A DNA stretch of 64,000 nt, taken from NCBI GenBank assembly GCA_016169945.1, contig JADLSH010000191.1, forward strand, positions 523,501 to 587,500, written 5' to 3'. A program made the translations under genes and the position numbers. Below the pieces are notes generated by a model that did no database searches, was not told where the DNA came from, and was given only the letters and a program-made list of their open reading frames with translations. Positions 41,151 through 51,839 of this stretch are shown piece by piece (the first letter of the stretch is position 1; each line of letters starts with the position of its first letter). Origin of the DNA: Trachythela sp. YZ-2020 (lineage: Eukaryota; Cnidaria; Anthozoa; Malacalcyonacea; Clavulariidae).

Positions 41151-42249
41151 TTTTCGGTTATGTTGCCAACCTTTCCTTTTGGGTTTTGCCAGGTGCTTCT
41201 TAATCGTGCGCTCGCTCTAATACGAGATTTCATTTTGCTAGTGATCCAAGAAATCATATTTACCAAGGTGGCTTCGCTCTTTGTGCTTTCAAGGTTATCC
41301 GAAAACATTTTCTGTTTGACCAGTGCAAGCATATGGTTGTTGTCCATGTCGTTTTCGCGGCCGACCCCATTCAACCTATTAAAACTTTGTCGTACTAAAT
41401 GCACGAAGTCGCAAAGTCGATATTCCTTACTTCTTTGATAGGCATAAATTGTGAAATGTCCGGTGTTATCATATCTGCCATAAACCGTGGGTCACCATGT
41501 ACTAAATTTAAGTACTCCCAGGCTGTATCATAATCCTGACCTATCCCTTTGATCATATCCAGTAGTTTCCCTTGGAGGCTGGGTCTCAAAATTATAATCG
41601 CATCCCGTTTTACATTTCTTGCTTCGACAATATTCTTGAAGTCGGCTTTGAATATTGCATAAGCTTTTACGTCATCTGTGAATCTGGGTATATAGCTTGG
41701 GTTTTTCTATTTGAAAATTGCATTGATTGTTGCTGGTGCTTGGAGTACTGTGTTTTCAGATGCAATCGGTGGAATTCCAGGTGGAGTTGTGGGCTCTTTG
41801 GCCTTGGGGGTATATTTTGATTGTTTTCCTCTATATTCGATGTTGTTTCAATTGTATTTGATGTTGTAGCACTTTCCGTGGAACTTACTTCCGGGTCTAT
41901 CCCAGGCCCCTGAATCCACTGCTTATCCTTTGTACTCATTTGTTGTTGTATATAATCTTTGTATCAATTTTTAACCGAAGAAATGTTTCTTGAACATCAA
42001 CAAGTCATTTTCCTCATCTTCAAATTGTTTCTCGTCCTCAATAAGTAGTGCTAGCTCCTCATGCTTTGAAGTAAGATCTGAACACGCCTGTATATATAGA
42101 TTGAACGACTTTCTAACCTCTTCAGCTGAGCGGTTTCCAGAAACTTGCAATATTTTTGTTTTTCCCAAACACGTCAGGGCAGCTTTCCTATTTCTCTTTG
42201 TAATTTTAGCCTTTTTAATGATTGCTGCCGTATTTTCGGTATCACACAT
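41141..42249 (-). pseudogene. BEL/Pao-like gag fragment, copy 1
   Basis: From the 5' end: MCDTENTAA start (42249), a lysine-rich N terminus, then ETFLRLKIDTKDYIQQQ-type residues in a shifted frame near 41985. MSTKDKQW follows with a proline/threonine-rich linker, then IKGIGQDYDTAWEYLNLV and FNRLNGVGRENDMDNNHM. These last motifs are typical of the gag region of BEL/Pao retroelements (DUF1759 type, from memory). At least two frame changes are needed. The 3' end is replaced by the 150-bp satellite. No protease or reverse transcriptase is present. Confidence 0.6.
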
Positions 42250-42485
42250 AGTTCATAAACATTAGATTAACCAAAGTACAGTATCACAACAATCTTGAGA
42301 AATCGAATTGTGTTGTATCAGGTCATAGAATACTTGCAAATCGATATAGTTAATGTTTTTATTCGATCTAAATACAAATTAAAAGACAAAGTACATCAAA
42401 GGTTTAGGTGGATGGATATTTCGAGTGAAATAATATATACAATATTTTAGACCTGAACGGGAACGGCTGCGAAAAATGCAACTCT

Positions 42486-42830
42486 AAAGCCGGTTTTCCA
42501 CTTGCGATTTTTTTCGCCTTTACGCATGCGTGTTTTGTCAATTACGTAATTGTCATATGGCGATAAAATTCGCAAACTGTTCGCGGCGACGAAAATAGGA
42601 GTTCGAATGATTTCTACTTTTTTGCGGCGAAAGAAGTCGCCAGCCAATCAGATTTCAGAATTTTCATCTCGCCTTTCATCATCTTTCAAAATGGCGGATA
42701 TTCAACAAGACATCGAGAGGTCCGAGACATGTACAAATGATGAATTAAATCGTCAACAGTCGTTGGTTAATTTTGATAAGGAAGTCTTCATAGAAGAATT
42801 ACATGAACTTGTGGTGAACGCTTGGCAACT
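42486..42830 (+). mobile_element. Harbinger-like fragment with a MADF-type start
   Basis: Begins after TAA with AGCCGGTTTTCCACTTGCG. An ATG at 42691 opens MADIQQDIERSETC and continues to FDKEVFIEELHE, which looks like the start of the DNA-binding partner protein of Harbinger elements (from memory). It runs directly into the tRNA-like SINE, so the right end is missing. Confidence 0.4.
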
Positions 42831-42903
42831 GGACTCTGTAGCTCAGTGGTCAGAGCGCTGCACCGGAATCGCAGGGCGGCAGATTCAATTCCTGTCAGAG
42901 GAC
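42831..42903 (+). mobile_element. tRNA-like SINE head (second family), copy 1
   Basis: TGTAGCTCAGTGGTCAGAGC (A box) and CAGATTCAATTCCTG (B box) form a tRNA-like fold. The same sequence occurs at 44701-44773 and inverted at 44474-44550, always inside the repeat, so it is not a functional tRNA gene. Confidence 0.65.
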
Positions 42904-42906
42904 TTA

Positions 42907-43144
42907 AGGCGGATTTCCAGTCCTCGCACGAAGCTCCTCGCAGCTCGTTGCGAGTACTCGCACGAATGTCATTCCGTTGCCACCACACGCCGTTTTATGA
43001 TTGGTTTATTATTGCGAGCTCTCGCAGCGAGTAAAAAATAGTTCAAAATTTTGAACTATTTCCGGCAAAACACTCGCAGAACGTCTGCGAGTACTACTCA
43101 CAGCGAGCTGCGAGGAGCTTCGTGCGAGGACTGGAAATCCGCAT
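42907..43144. mobile_element. 238-bp MITE with TTA duplication, copy 1
   Basis: Begins AGGCGGATTTCCAGTCCTCG and ends with its inverse. Flanked by TTA at 42904-42906 and 43145-43147. Rich in CTCGCAG/CTGCGAG words. The TTA duplication fits the Harbinger class. The centre has a GTTCAAAATTTTGAAC palindrome. Confidence 0.8.
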
Positions 43145-43404
43145 TTAGAGTTGCATTTTTCGCAGCCGTTCCCGTTCAGATCTAAAATATTGTATACATT
43201 ATTTCACTCGAAATATCCATCCACCTAAACCTTCTACCTTAATTTCAATCGAGTGAGATGCAGAAGGGAACATCTTGTAAAGTACATTAGAGTATAATAT
43301 AAAAAGTAGTCATAACATAGTCCTTTTGAATATAAATATCGCTTACTTCTGTGGCGAGTTAGGTGAAAATCCCGGGTTAGCAATTTATAACAGGTTAATC
43401 AGTA

Positions 43405-44234
43405 CTAAATGCACCAAGTCGCGCAATCGATATTCCTTACTTCTTTGATAGGCATAAATTGTGAAATGTCCGGTGTTATCATATCTGCCATAAACCATGG
43501 GTCACCATATACTAAATTTAAGTACTCCCAGGCTGTATCATAATCCTGACCTATCCCTTTGATCATTTCCAGTAGTTTCCCTCGCATCCCGTTTTACATA
43601 TCTTGCTTCGACAATATTCTTGAAGTCCGGTTTGAATATTGCATAAGCTTTTACGTCCTCTGTGAATCTGCGTACATAGCTTGGGTTTTTCTATTTGAAA
43701 ATTGCATTGATTGTTGCTGGTGTTTGGAGTACTGTGTTTTCAGATGCAATCGGTGGAATTCCAGGTGGAGTTGTGGGCTCTCTGGCCTTGGGGGTATATT
43801 TTGATTGTTTTCCTCTATATTCGATGTTGTTTCAATTGTATTTGATGTTGTAGCACTTTCAGTGGGACTTACTTCCGGGTCTATCCCAGGCCCCTGAATC
43901 CACTGCTTATCCTTTGTACTCATTTGTTGTTGTATATAATCCTTTGTATCAATTTTTAACCGAAGAAATGTTTCTTGAACATCAACAAGTCATTTTCCTC
44001 ATCTTCAAATTGTTTTTCGTCCTCAATAAGTAGTGCTAGCTCCTCATGCTTTGAAGTAAGATCTGAACACGCCTGTATATATAGATTAAGCGACTTTCTA
44101 ACCTCTTCAGCTGAGCGGTTTCCAGAAACTTGCAATATTTTTGTTTTTCTCGAACACGTCAGGGCAGCTTTCCTATTTCTCTTTTTAATTTTAGCCTTTT
44201 TAACGATTTCTGCCGTATTTTCGGTATCACACAT
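43405..44234 (-). pseudogene. BEL/Pao-like gag fragment, copy 2
   Basis: Same order as copy 1: MCDTENTAE (44234), frame change, MSTKDKQW (43923), then IKGIGQDYDTAWEYLNLV. It stops at NIDCATWCI, so it is shorter at the 3' end, and lacks about 20 bp near 43580 that the other copies have. Confidence 0.6.
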
Positions 44235-44473
44235 AGTTAATAAACATTAGATTAACCAAAGTACAGTATCATAACAATCTTGAGAAATCGAATTGTGTTG
44301 TATCAGGTCATCGTAGAATACTTGCAAATCGATATAGTTAATGTTTTTATTCGATCTAAATACAAATTAAAAGACAAAGTACATCAAAGGTTTAGGTGGA
44401 TGGATATTTCGAGTGAAATAATATATACAATATTTTAGACCTGAACGGGAACGGCTGCGAAAAATGCAACCCT

Positions 44474-44550
44474 AAGTCTTCCGACAGGAATTGAACTTGC
44501 CGCCCTGCGATTCCGGTGCAGCGCTCTGACCACTGAGCTGCAGAGCCCAG
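44474..44550 (-). mobile_element. tRNA-like SINE head, inverted copy with empty MITE site
   Basis: Inverse of 44701-44773. At its end the TAA at 44473-44475 is the uninterrupted form of the site that carries the MITE in the opposite palindrome arm. Confidence 0.65.
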
Positions 44551-44700
44551 TTGCCAAGCGTTAACCACATGTTCATGTATATATGGGTTGTGATAAGGTA
44601 AATTACAAGATGTTCCCTTCTGCATCTCACTCGCAACCTGCAGTACCCGCATCTATATATATATATATATACATGAACTTGTGGTGAACGCTTGGCAACT

Positions 44701-44773
44701 GGACTCTGTAGCTCAGTGGTCAGAGCGCTGCACCGGAATCGCAGAGCGGCAGGTTCAATTCCTGTCGGAGGAC
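44701..44773 (+). mobile_element. tRNA-like SINE head, copy 2
   Basis: TGTAGCTCAGTGGTCAGAGC and CAGGTTCAATTCCTG as in copy 1, followed by the TTA-flanked MITE. Confidence 0.65.
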
Positions 44774-44776
44774 TTA

Positions 44777-45018
44777 AGGCGGATTTTCAGTCCTCGCACG
44801 AAGCTCCTCGCAGCTCGCTGCGAGTACTCGCACGAATGACATTCCGTTGCCACCACACGCCGTTTTATGATTGGTTTATTATTGCGAGCTCTCGCAGCGA
44901 GTAAAAAATAGTTCAAAATTTTGAACTATTTCCCGCGAGCGGCAAAACACTCGCAGAACGTCTGCGAGTACTCGCAGAGAGCTGCGAGGAGCTTCGTGCG
45001 AGGACTGGAAATCCGCCT
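44777..45018. mobile_element. 242-bp MITE with TTA duplication, copy 2
   Basis: Same element as 42907-43144, at the same position relative to the tRNA-like head. TTA flanks at 44774-44776 and 45019-45021. Truncated relatives lie near 46605-46672 and 47905-47985. Confidence 0.8.
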
Positions 45019-45318
45019 TTAGAGTTGCATTTTTCGCAGCCGTTCCCGTTCAGGTCTAAAATATTGTATACATTATTTCACTCGAAATATCCATCCACCT
45101 AAACCTTCTACCTTAATTTCAATCGAGTGCGATGCAGAAGGGAACATCTTGTAAAGTACATTAAAGTATAATATAAAAAGTAGTCATAACATAGTCCTTT
45201 TGAATATAAATATTGCTTACTTCTGTGGCGAGTTAGGTGAAAATCCCGGGTTAGCAATTTATAACAGGTTAATTAGTTTATTTTAAATATGGAAGAGGCG
45301 AAACCAGGATTCATGATT

Positions 45319-45524
45319 AAAGTTTCAGACGTTCTCTGGTTTAAAATATTTATTATTTACGAGCTTTCGGCTGCCAGTCTGCAGTCTTCAACGGGTTGAT
45401 TAAAATGAATGCAGGGTTAGGGTTAGGGTTAGGGTTTTAGGGTTCAACCCGTTGAAGACTGCAGACTGGCAGCCGAAAGCTCGTAAATAATAAATATTTT
45501 AAACCAGAGAACGTCTGAAACTTT
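45319..45524. repeat. Foldback element with TTAGGG loop, copy 1
   Basis: The arms 45319-45399 and 45444-45524 are inverse copies about 81 bp long. The loop holds several GGGTTA units, the animal telomere repeat. It is inserted in the repeat unit next to gag copy 3. Confidence 0.85.
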
Positions 45525-45539
45525 AATAAGGTTAATTAG

Positions 45540-46398
45540 TACTAAATGCACCAAGTCGCACAATCGATATTCCTCACTTCTTTGATAGGCATAAATTGTG
45601 AAATGTCTGGTGTTATCATATCTGCCATAAACCGTGGGTCACCATATACTAAATTTAAGTACTCCCAGGCTGTATCATAATCCTGACCTATCCCTTTCAT
45701 CATTTCCAGTAGTTTCCCTTGGAGACTCGGTCTTAAAATTATAATCGCATCCCGTTTTACATTTCTTGCTTCGACAATATTCTTGAAGTCGGCTTTGAAT
45801 ATTGCATAAGCTTTTACGTCATCTGTGAATCTGGGTATATAGCTTGGGTTTTTCTATTTGAAAATTGCATTGATTGTTGCTGGTGTTTGGGGTACCTGTG
45901 TTTTCAGATGCAATCGGTGGAATTCCAGGTGGAGTTGTGGGCTCTCTGGCCTTGGGGGTATATTTTGATTGTTTTCCTCTATATTCGATGTTGTTTCAAT
46001 TGTATTTGATGTTGTAGCACTTTCAGTGGGACTTACTTCCGGGTCTATCCCAGGCCCCTGAATCCACTGCTTATCCTTTGTACTCATTTGTTGTTGTATA
46101 TAATTCTTTGTATCAATTTTTAACCGAAGAAATGTTTCTTGAACATCAACAAGTCATTTTCCTCATCTTCAAATTGTTTCTCGTCCTCAATAAGTAGTGC
46201 TAGCTCCTCATGCTTTGAAGTAAGATCTGAACACGCCTGTATATATAGATTGAACGACTTTCTAACCTTTTCAGCTGAGCGGTTTCCAGAAACTTGCAAT
46301 ATTTTTGTTTTTCCCAAACACGTCAGGGCAGCTTTCCTATTTCTCTTTGTAATTTTAGCCTTTTTAACGATTTCTGCCGTATTTTCGGTATCACACAT
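45540..46398 (-). pseudogene. BEL/Pao-like gag fragment, copy 3
   Basis: MCDTENTAE start at 46398, the same frame change, MSTKDKQW at 46087, then the IKGIGQDYDTAWE region (with extra changes) down to about 45540. It has an extra base near 45895 (GGGGTACCTG) shared with copy 4. Confidence 0.6.
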
Positions 46399-46970
46399 AG
46401 TTCATAAACATTAGATTAACCAAAGTACAGTATCACAACAATCTTAAGAAATCGAATTGTGTTGTATCAGGTCATCATAGAATACTTGCAAATCGATATA
46501 GTTAATGTTTTTATTCGATCTAAATACAAATTAAAAGACAAAGTACGTCAAAGGTTTAGGTGGATGGATATATCCTTTTGAATATAAATATTGCTTACTT
46601 CTGTGCGCGAGCGGCAAAACACTCGCAGAACGTCTGCGAGAAGCTTCGTGTGAGGACTGGAAATCCGCCTTTAGAGTTACATTTTTCACAGCCGTTCTCG
46701 TTCAGGTCTAAAATATTGTACATATTATTTCACTCGAAATATCCATCCACCTAAACCTTCTACCTTAATTTCAATCGAGTGAGATGCAGAAGGGAACATC
46801 TTGTAAAGTACATTAAAGTATAATATAAAAAGTAGTCATAACGTAGTCCTTTTGAATATAAATATTGCTTACTTCTGTGGCGAGTTAGGTGAAAATCCCG
46901 GGTTAGCAATTTATAACAGGTTAATTAGTTTATTTTAAATATGGAAGAGGCGAAACCAGGATTCATGATT

Positions 46971-47168
46971 AAAGTTTCAGACGTTCTCTGGTTTAAAATA
47001 TTTATTATTTACGAGCTTTCGGCTGCCAGTCTGCAGTCTTCAACGGGTTGATTAAAATGAATGCAGGGTTGGGGTTAGGGTTAGGGTTCAACCCGTTGAA
47101 GACTGCAGACTGGCAGCCGAAAGCTCGTAAATAATAAATATTTTAAACCAGAGAACGTCTGAAACTTT
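46971..47168. repeat. Foldback element with TTAGGG loop, copy 2
   Basis: Same arms as 45319-45524, but the loop holds only GGGTTGGGGTTAGGGTTAGG, so the telomere-like run is shorter. Confidence 0.85.
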
Positions 47169-47185
47169 AATAAGGTTAATTAGTA

Positions 47186-47880
47186 CTAAATGCACCAAGT
47201 CGCACAATCGATATTCCTTACTTCTTTGATAGGCATAAATTGTGAAATGTCTGGTGTTATCATATCTGCCATAAACCGTGGGTCACCATATACTAAATTT
47301 AAGTATTCCCAGGCTGTATCATAATCCTGACCTATCCCTTTGATCATATCCAGTAGTTTCCCTTGGAGGCTCGGTCTCAAAATTATAATCGCATCCCGTT
47401 TTACATTTCTTGCTTCGACAATATTCTTGAAGTCGGCTTTGAATATTGCATAAGCTTTTACGTCCTCCGTGAATCTGGGTATATAGCTTGGGTTTTTCTA
47501 TTTGAAAATTGCATTGATTGTTGCTGGTGTTTGGGGTACCTGTGTTTTCAGATGCAATCGGTGGAATTCCAGGTGGAGTTGTGGGGCTCTCTGGCCTGGG
47601 GGTATATTTTGATTGTTTTCCTCTATATTTGATGTTTCAATTGTATTTGATGTTGTAGCACTTTCAGTGGGACTTACTTCCGGGTCTATCCCAGGCCCCT
47701 GAATCCCCTGCTTATCCTTTGTACTCATTTGTTGTTGTATATAATCCTTTGTATCAATTTTTAACCGAAGAAACTTGCAATATTTTTGTTTTTCCCAAAC
47801 ACGTCAGGGCAGCTTTCCTATTTCTCTTTTTAATTTTAGCCTTTTTAACGATTTCTGGCGTATTTTCGGTGTCGCACATA
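47186..47880 (-). pseudogene. BEL/Pao-like gag fragment, copy 4 (deleted)
   Basis: It keeps both ends of the fragment (SHT start context near 47880 and IKGIGQDYDTAWE near 47340) but lacks about 250 bp corresponding to the middle of the first frame. MSTKDKQ is at 47728. Confidence 0.6.
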
Positions 47881-48247
47881 GTTCACAAACATTAGATTAG
47901 TATTTCCGGCAAAACACTCGCAGAACGTCTGCGAGTACTCGCAGCGAGCTGCGAGGAGCTTCGTGCGAGGACTGGAAATCCGCCTTTAGAGTTGCATTTT
48001 TCGCAGCCGTTCCCGTTCAGGTCTAAAATATTGTATATATTATTTCACTCGAAATATCCATCCACCTAAACCTTCTACCTTAATTTCAATCGAGTGAGAT
48101 GCAGAAGGGAACATCTTGTAAAGTACATTAAAGTATAATATAAAAAGTAGTCATAACATAGTCCTTTTGAATATAAATATCGCTTACTTCTGTGGCGAGT
48201 TAGGTGAAAATCCCGGGTTAGCAATTTATAACAGGTTAATCAGTACT

Positions 48248-48320
48248 AGGTTATATACCCAGTATATATACCCAGTTATATATACCCAGTTATATATACC
48301 CAGTTATATATGTACTAATT
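48248..48320. repeat. TATATACCCAGT tandem repeat
   Basis: Five short TATATACCCAGT-like units between the gag-derived repeats and the hAT element. The following 48320-48755 contains the motif ATTTACACCCGGGTATGTG (repeated at 58517 and 63652) and A-rich sequence, with no gene seen. Confidence 0.75.
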
Positions 48321-48755
48321 CCGCCCGGAGATTTACACCCGGGTATGTGAAAACATTGTGGAATGCAAAGTCGTGTCAGTGATTCCTCTTTCAAGGAAAT
48401 TTCCTTTTTCAAAATTTTGACTCTAAAAACGAGTTTCAAGGAAGAAAAAGGAATCAAGGAAATCTAAGGATTTTTTGAAAAATCTAAGGATTTTTTGAGA
48501 AATTGAGAATTTCTTTCAGCAATCGTTTATTTACTACTTTCCATTGCTCATAGCACTATGTCCGCGTGCAAAACAACTAAACAAGCTCATCAGGAGCTTG
48601 TGATCAAGTCAGTAGATCTAAAAATAATGTAACTAAATAGGCCACTTATGGCGCAGCCTGATATTTTTAGGCGGAAATCATGCTGCGAGCAGGCTACCAC
48701 GTGTTAAAAATTTACAGTGTAACTTTGACAACATGACATAGCTAATGAAATATTC

Positions 48756-50854
48756 ATGAAGCGCGTGAACGAAGACGATATCGATCATTCTAGTGCCATT
48801 GGGCATGATAAAATTATTCCTAAAAAGACGAAATACGAGCTGAAGTTTTTGGATGCTTGGCTAGCTGATCCTGAGTTCAATGACTGGCTTCAAAAGAGAA
48901 ACGAAGTGCCCTACTGCAAGCTTTGCGAGTAGAAAACACAAGGACCTGTGTAAGATTCAACTTCAGGCAAGCTCGCCAATAACTTCATTGTTAGGATCAC
49001 AAGTGAAATCTGCAGCACGAATTGAAATAAAACTCTGTTCCTTCATCGCAGAAAACAACCTCCCGATTAGCATCGTGGAAGATTTTGTGCCACTTCTTCG
49101 AGATCTTTTACCCTCTGATCAAGCACTTCGCGAAGTGACGTTAGGGAAACAAAAAGCCACAAATGTGATCCGCCAAGTTCTGGGATTTTATTCCATCCAA
49201 GAATGTGTGGCCAAGCTAAAAGCAAATAAGTTTTCACTGATCATCGATGAGACAACAGACAGGTCAACAATTTCGCAGCTTGCTGTACTTGGAGTCTATT
49301 TTCATGAAAAGAATTTTAGACTCGAGATTATTTTGATTGACTTGATACCTCTGAAAGATGGGACAGCTTCCACCATTTACACAAGTCTGTTAGAAAGCCT
49401 GGGAGAAAGAGGAATTCCAATGCATAATGTTATTGGTTTCTGTGCAGATACCTGTAATGTTATGTTTGGAGCCAATCACTCTGTTTCCCAGCTCCTGGTT
49501 AAAGACCACCCATGGATTATAGCTGTCAAGTGCTCTTGTCATTTAATTCACCTCTGCAGTTCATATGCCTCGAAGACCCTCCCGAAATCAGTCGAGGACC
49601 TGTGTAGAAATATATTTTCTCACTTTAGTCTCTCAAACAAAAGATGCGAGTCCTTCAAGTAATTCCAGCAGTTTGTCGACTTGAAAATCTTGCGCCCAGG
49701 TGAGTGTGTAAAAGACTATTCCATTTCCAGTAGGTCATACACGTTATTCTATTTTGGAATTTTGTATATTTATTTTCTCTTATTTATTTTTTTAAACTAT
49801 AGTTATACTAGATTGCTGTCAATGAAATTATGTGTCAAGAGAATTCTTGAGAATTATAATGCATTGAAGCTGTACTTCACTGGTGTGGCATTTGAAGATC
49901 CTACGCACACCAATGATGCCATCCTTGAACAACCAGTTTACCGAAGCTTATCTTGAATTTATGGATTTTAATTTGGGTAGATTTGTTTCATTCAACCTAC
50001 TGTTCCAAAGTGAGATGCCGCAACTCCATCTGTTGAAGTCAGAGGTGGAAAAATTAATCAAGGTTCTCTGTCTTGAGTTTATGGAAGTGGAATATGTTAG
50101 AGCCACAGAAGCTTTCAAGATTGATCCCTCCATAAAGGACAGACAGCTGCCTGTAAATCAAGTGTATCTTGCATCTTAGCATCAGATACCATAAATGGTA
50201 TTAAGGCAGAGCTTGGAGAAAATAATCCAGGCATTCCACTTTTTACTCCCAGTGCAGGGTGTTTTTGATTGAAGCTGTGAAGCAGATCCAAGCACGATTT
50301 GTTGATTGCAATAAACTGGACATAATGTCTTGTCTCTCGCCCACTATTGCATTCAACTTGAAGATTTCCTCATTGAGTGGATTATATCAGACAATGCCTT
50401 TCCTTGCACAAGTTGCTGACCTTCAAAAAGTGGATCAGGAATGGAGAGAGCATTCATTAAATCCAAATCTGAATGAAGGTCTCAGTGTTGAAGAATACTG
50501 GCAAGTGGTTTTTAAAGATAAGAGAACACCAGATGAACTTTCTACACCAAATTTGGTTAAAGTGGTGAAAGTTCTATTGTCCTTGCCTTTTTCGAATGCT
50601 GCAGTTGAACGAGTGTTCAGTCAGCTGAAATTGGTTGAGACAGACCATAGAGCCAATCTAAAGCTAGAAAGTTTGCTTGGTCTTTTAACAACAAAGATGA
50701 CTCTCTTGAAATAAATTCCTGTTCCGATGTGTCTCAAACTGTAAAGCTTGAGCCAACAAATATGTTAAATCTCTACAAGAAAATGAAGTCAAATGCTGAC
50801 AATGACGAGGTTACTGAACTGCGGAAGACCTTCACAGAGAAACTCAAGATTTAA
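48756..50854 (+). pseudogene. Broken hAT-family transposase (ZBED5-like)
   Basis: Start region MKRVNEDDIDHSSA, FLDAWLADPEFNDWL and YCKLCE (48756-48932) ends in a stop; the rest of the BED-type zinc knuckle is missing. The frame resumes at 48880-49662 with KFSLIIDETTD and GFCADTCNVMFG, which hold the first catalytic acidic residues. After an intron-like gap (49701-49802), LLSMKLCVKRILENYNAL and, in another frame, FTEAYLEFMDFNLGRF follow. The C-terminal dimerisation region (50259-50714) has LSLPFSNAAVERVFSQLK. At least four frame breaks or stops are present, including one at 50712 that copy 2 lacks. Upstream of the dimerisation block the copy stops at 50177. It resembles the hAT lineage that gave rise to vertebrate ZBED5-like genes. 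Confidence 0.8.
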
Positions 50855-51839
50855 ATTGACAAAAAATGTACATAGTTTTTATTGACATTTTTGCTTAAAG
50901 GGCCGGTCACACTGCCTGACTGCCACGATACCGATTAAATTATCACTGGGTCATAGTATAGCGTGACTGTTGAGAACAATTTTAAAACTGTAGTATTTTA
51001 GATTTTAGAGCTTTGCTTGGCTAGGCTCTGCTTGGCTAGGCTTGGCTTTGCCTTGCTAGGTCAGGTGTAAATTAAATCCAAATATTTCGAAGCATTGTAT
51101 TGTTTTTCCTTGATGGGACAGCTCTACTAAAAAATAAATGGCCAAATTCCTGTTACTGGTCTTCTGTGTCTTTGGAAGCTGAAGCATATTTATTTTTTAT
51201 ACGTTTAGTATATATAGTTGACAAATTAATTCGATAGTTCTTCCCCTTCCAATTCAAAATTATTGGAAAATGTTAAAATTGATGTAATTGGTGATGGTGT
51301 GGCAGCAGTTTTGAAAAACATTTAACATCCATTCAGCAGCTGTTAGATTTTGCTCTGCTTTGCTTGGCTAGGCTTTGCCCTGCTTTGCTTGGCTAGGTTT
51401 TGCCCTGCTTGCTTGGCTAGGCTTTGCTCTGCTTGCTTTGCTAGGCTTTGCCCTGCTTTGGCTTTGCCCTGCTCTTTTTGCGCTTTGCTCTGCTTTGCTT
51501 AGGCTTTGCTCTGTTGCTTTGTTGTGGCTAGGCTTTGCTCCTGCTTGGCTAGGCTTTGCCCTGCTTTGCTAGCTAGGCTTTTGCTCTGCTTTGCAGCTAG
51601 GCTTTGCCCTGCTTTGGCCAGCTTTAATTTCATGCGATCAATTTGTAAATTTTAAATATTTTTAAATTGATGGGGTTTTCCAGAATTTATCCAAAATAAT
51701 TATAACTGCAAAAATATTAACCTGAAGACATGTATGTATATATTTTTAGCAAAAAAAATAAATGTTCAATGCTTCTGAAGACATATATCTATATATACTA
51801 ATTAATTCGATGGCTGGGCGGGCCCAGGACGCTAGCCCA
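50855..51839. other. 3' flank of the hAT copy with GGCTAGGCTTTGC minisatellites
   Basis: Non-coding. A short array at 51005-51062 and a longer one at 51355-51625 have units of about 25 bp (TTGGCTAGGCTTTGCCCTGC). The same flank recurs at 59215-60255. ATATATATAC-type words at 51780-51800 lead into the 410-bp satellite. Confidence 0.7.

Noticed and set aside
42831..44773. Functional tRNA genes
   Set aside because: The tRNA-like sequences recur inside a tandemly amplified repeat, in both orientations, with mismatches in the anticodon stem, so they are SINE heads.
45400..45443. A chromosome end or telomere
   Set aside because: The TTAGGG run is short and enclosed by an inverted repeat within continuous sequence.
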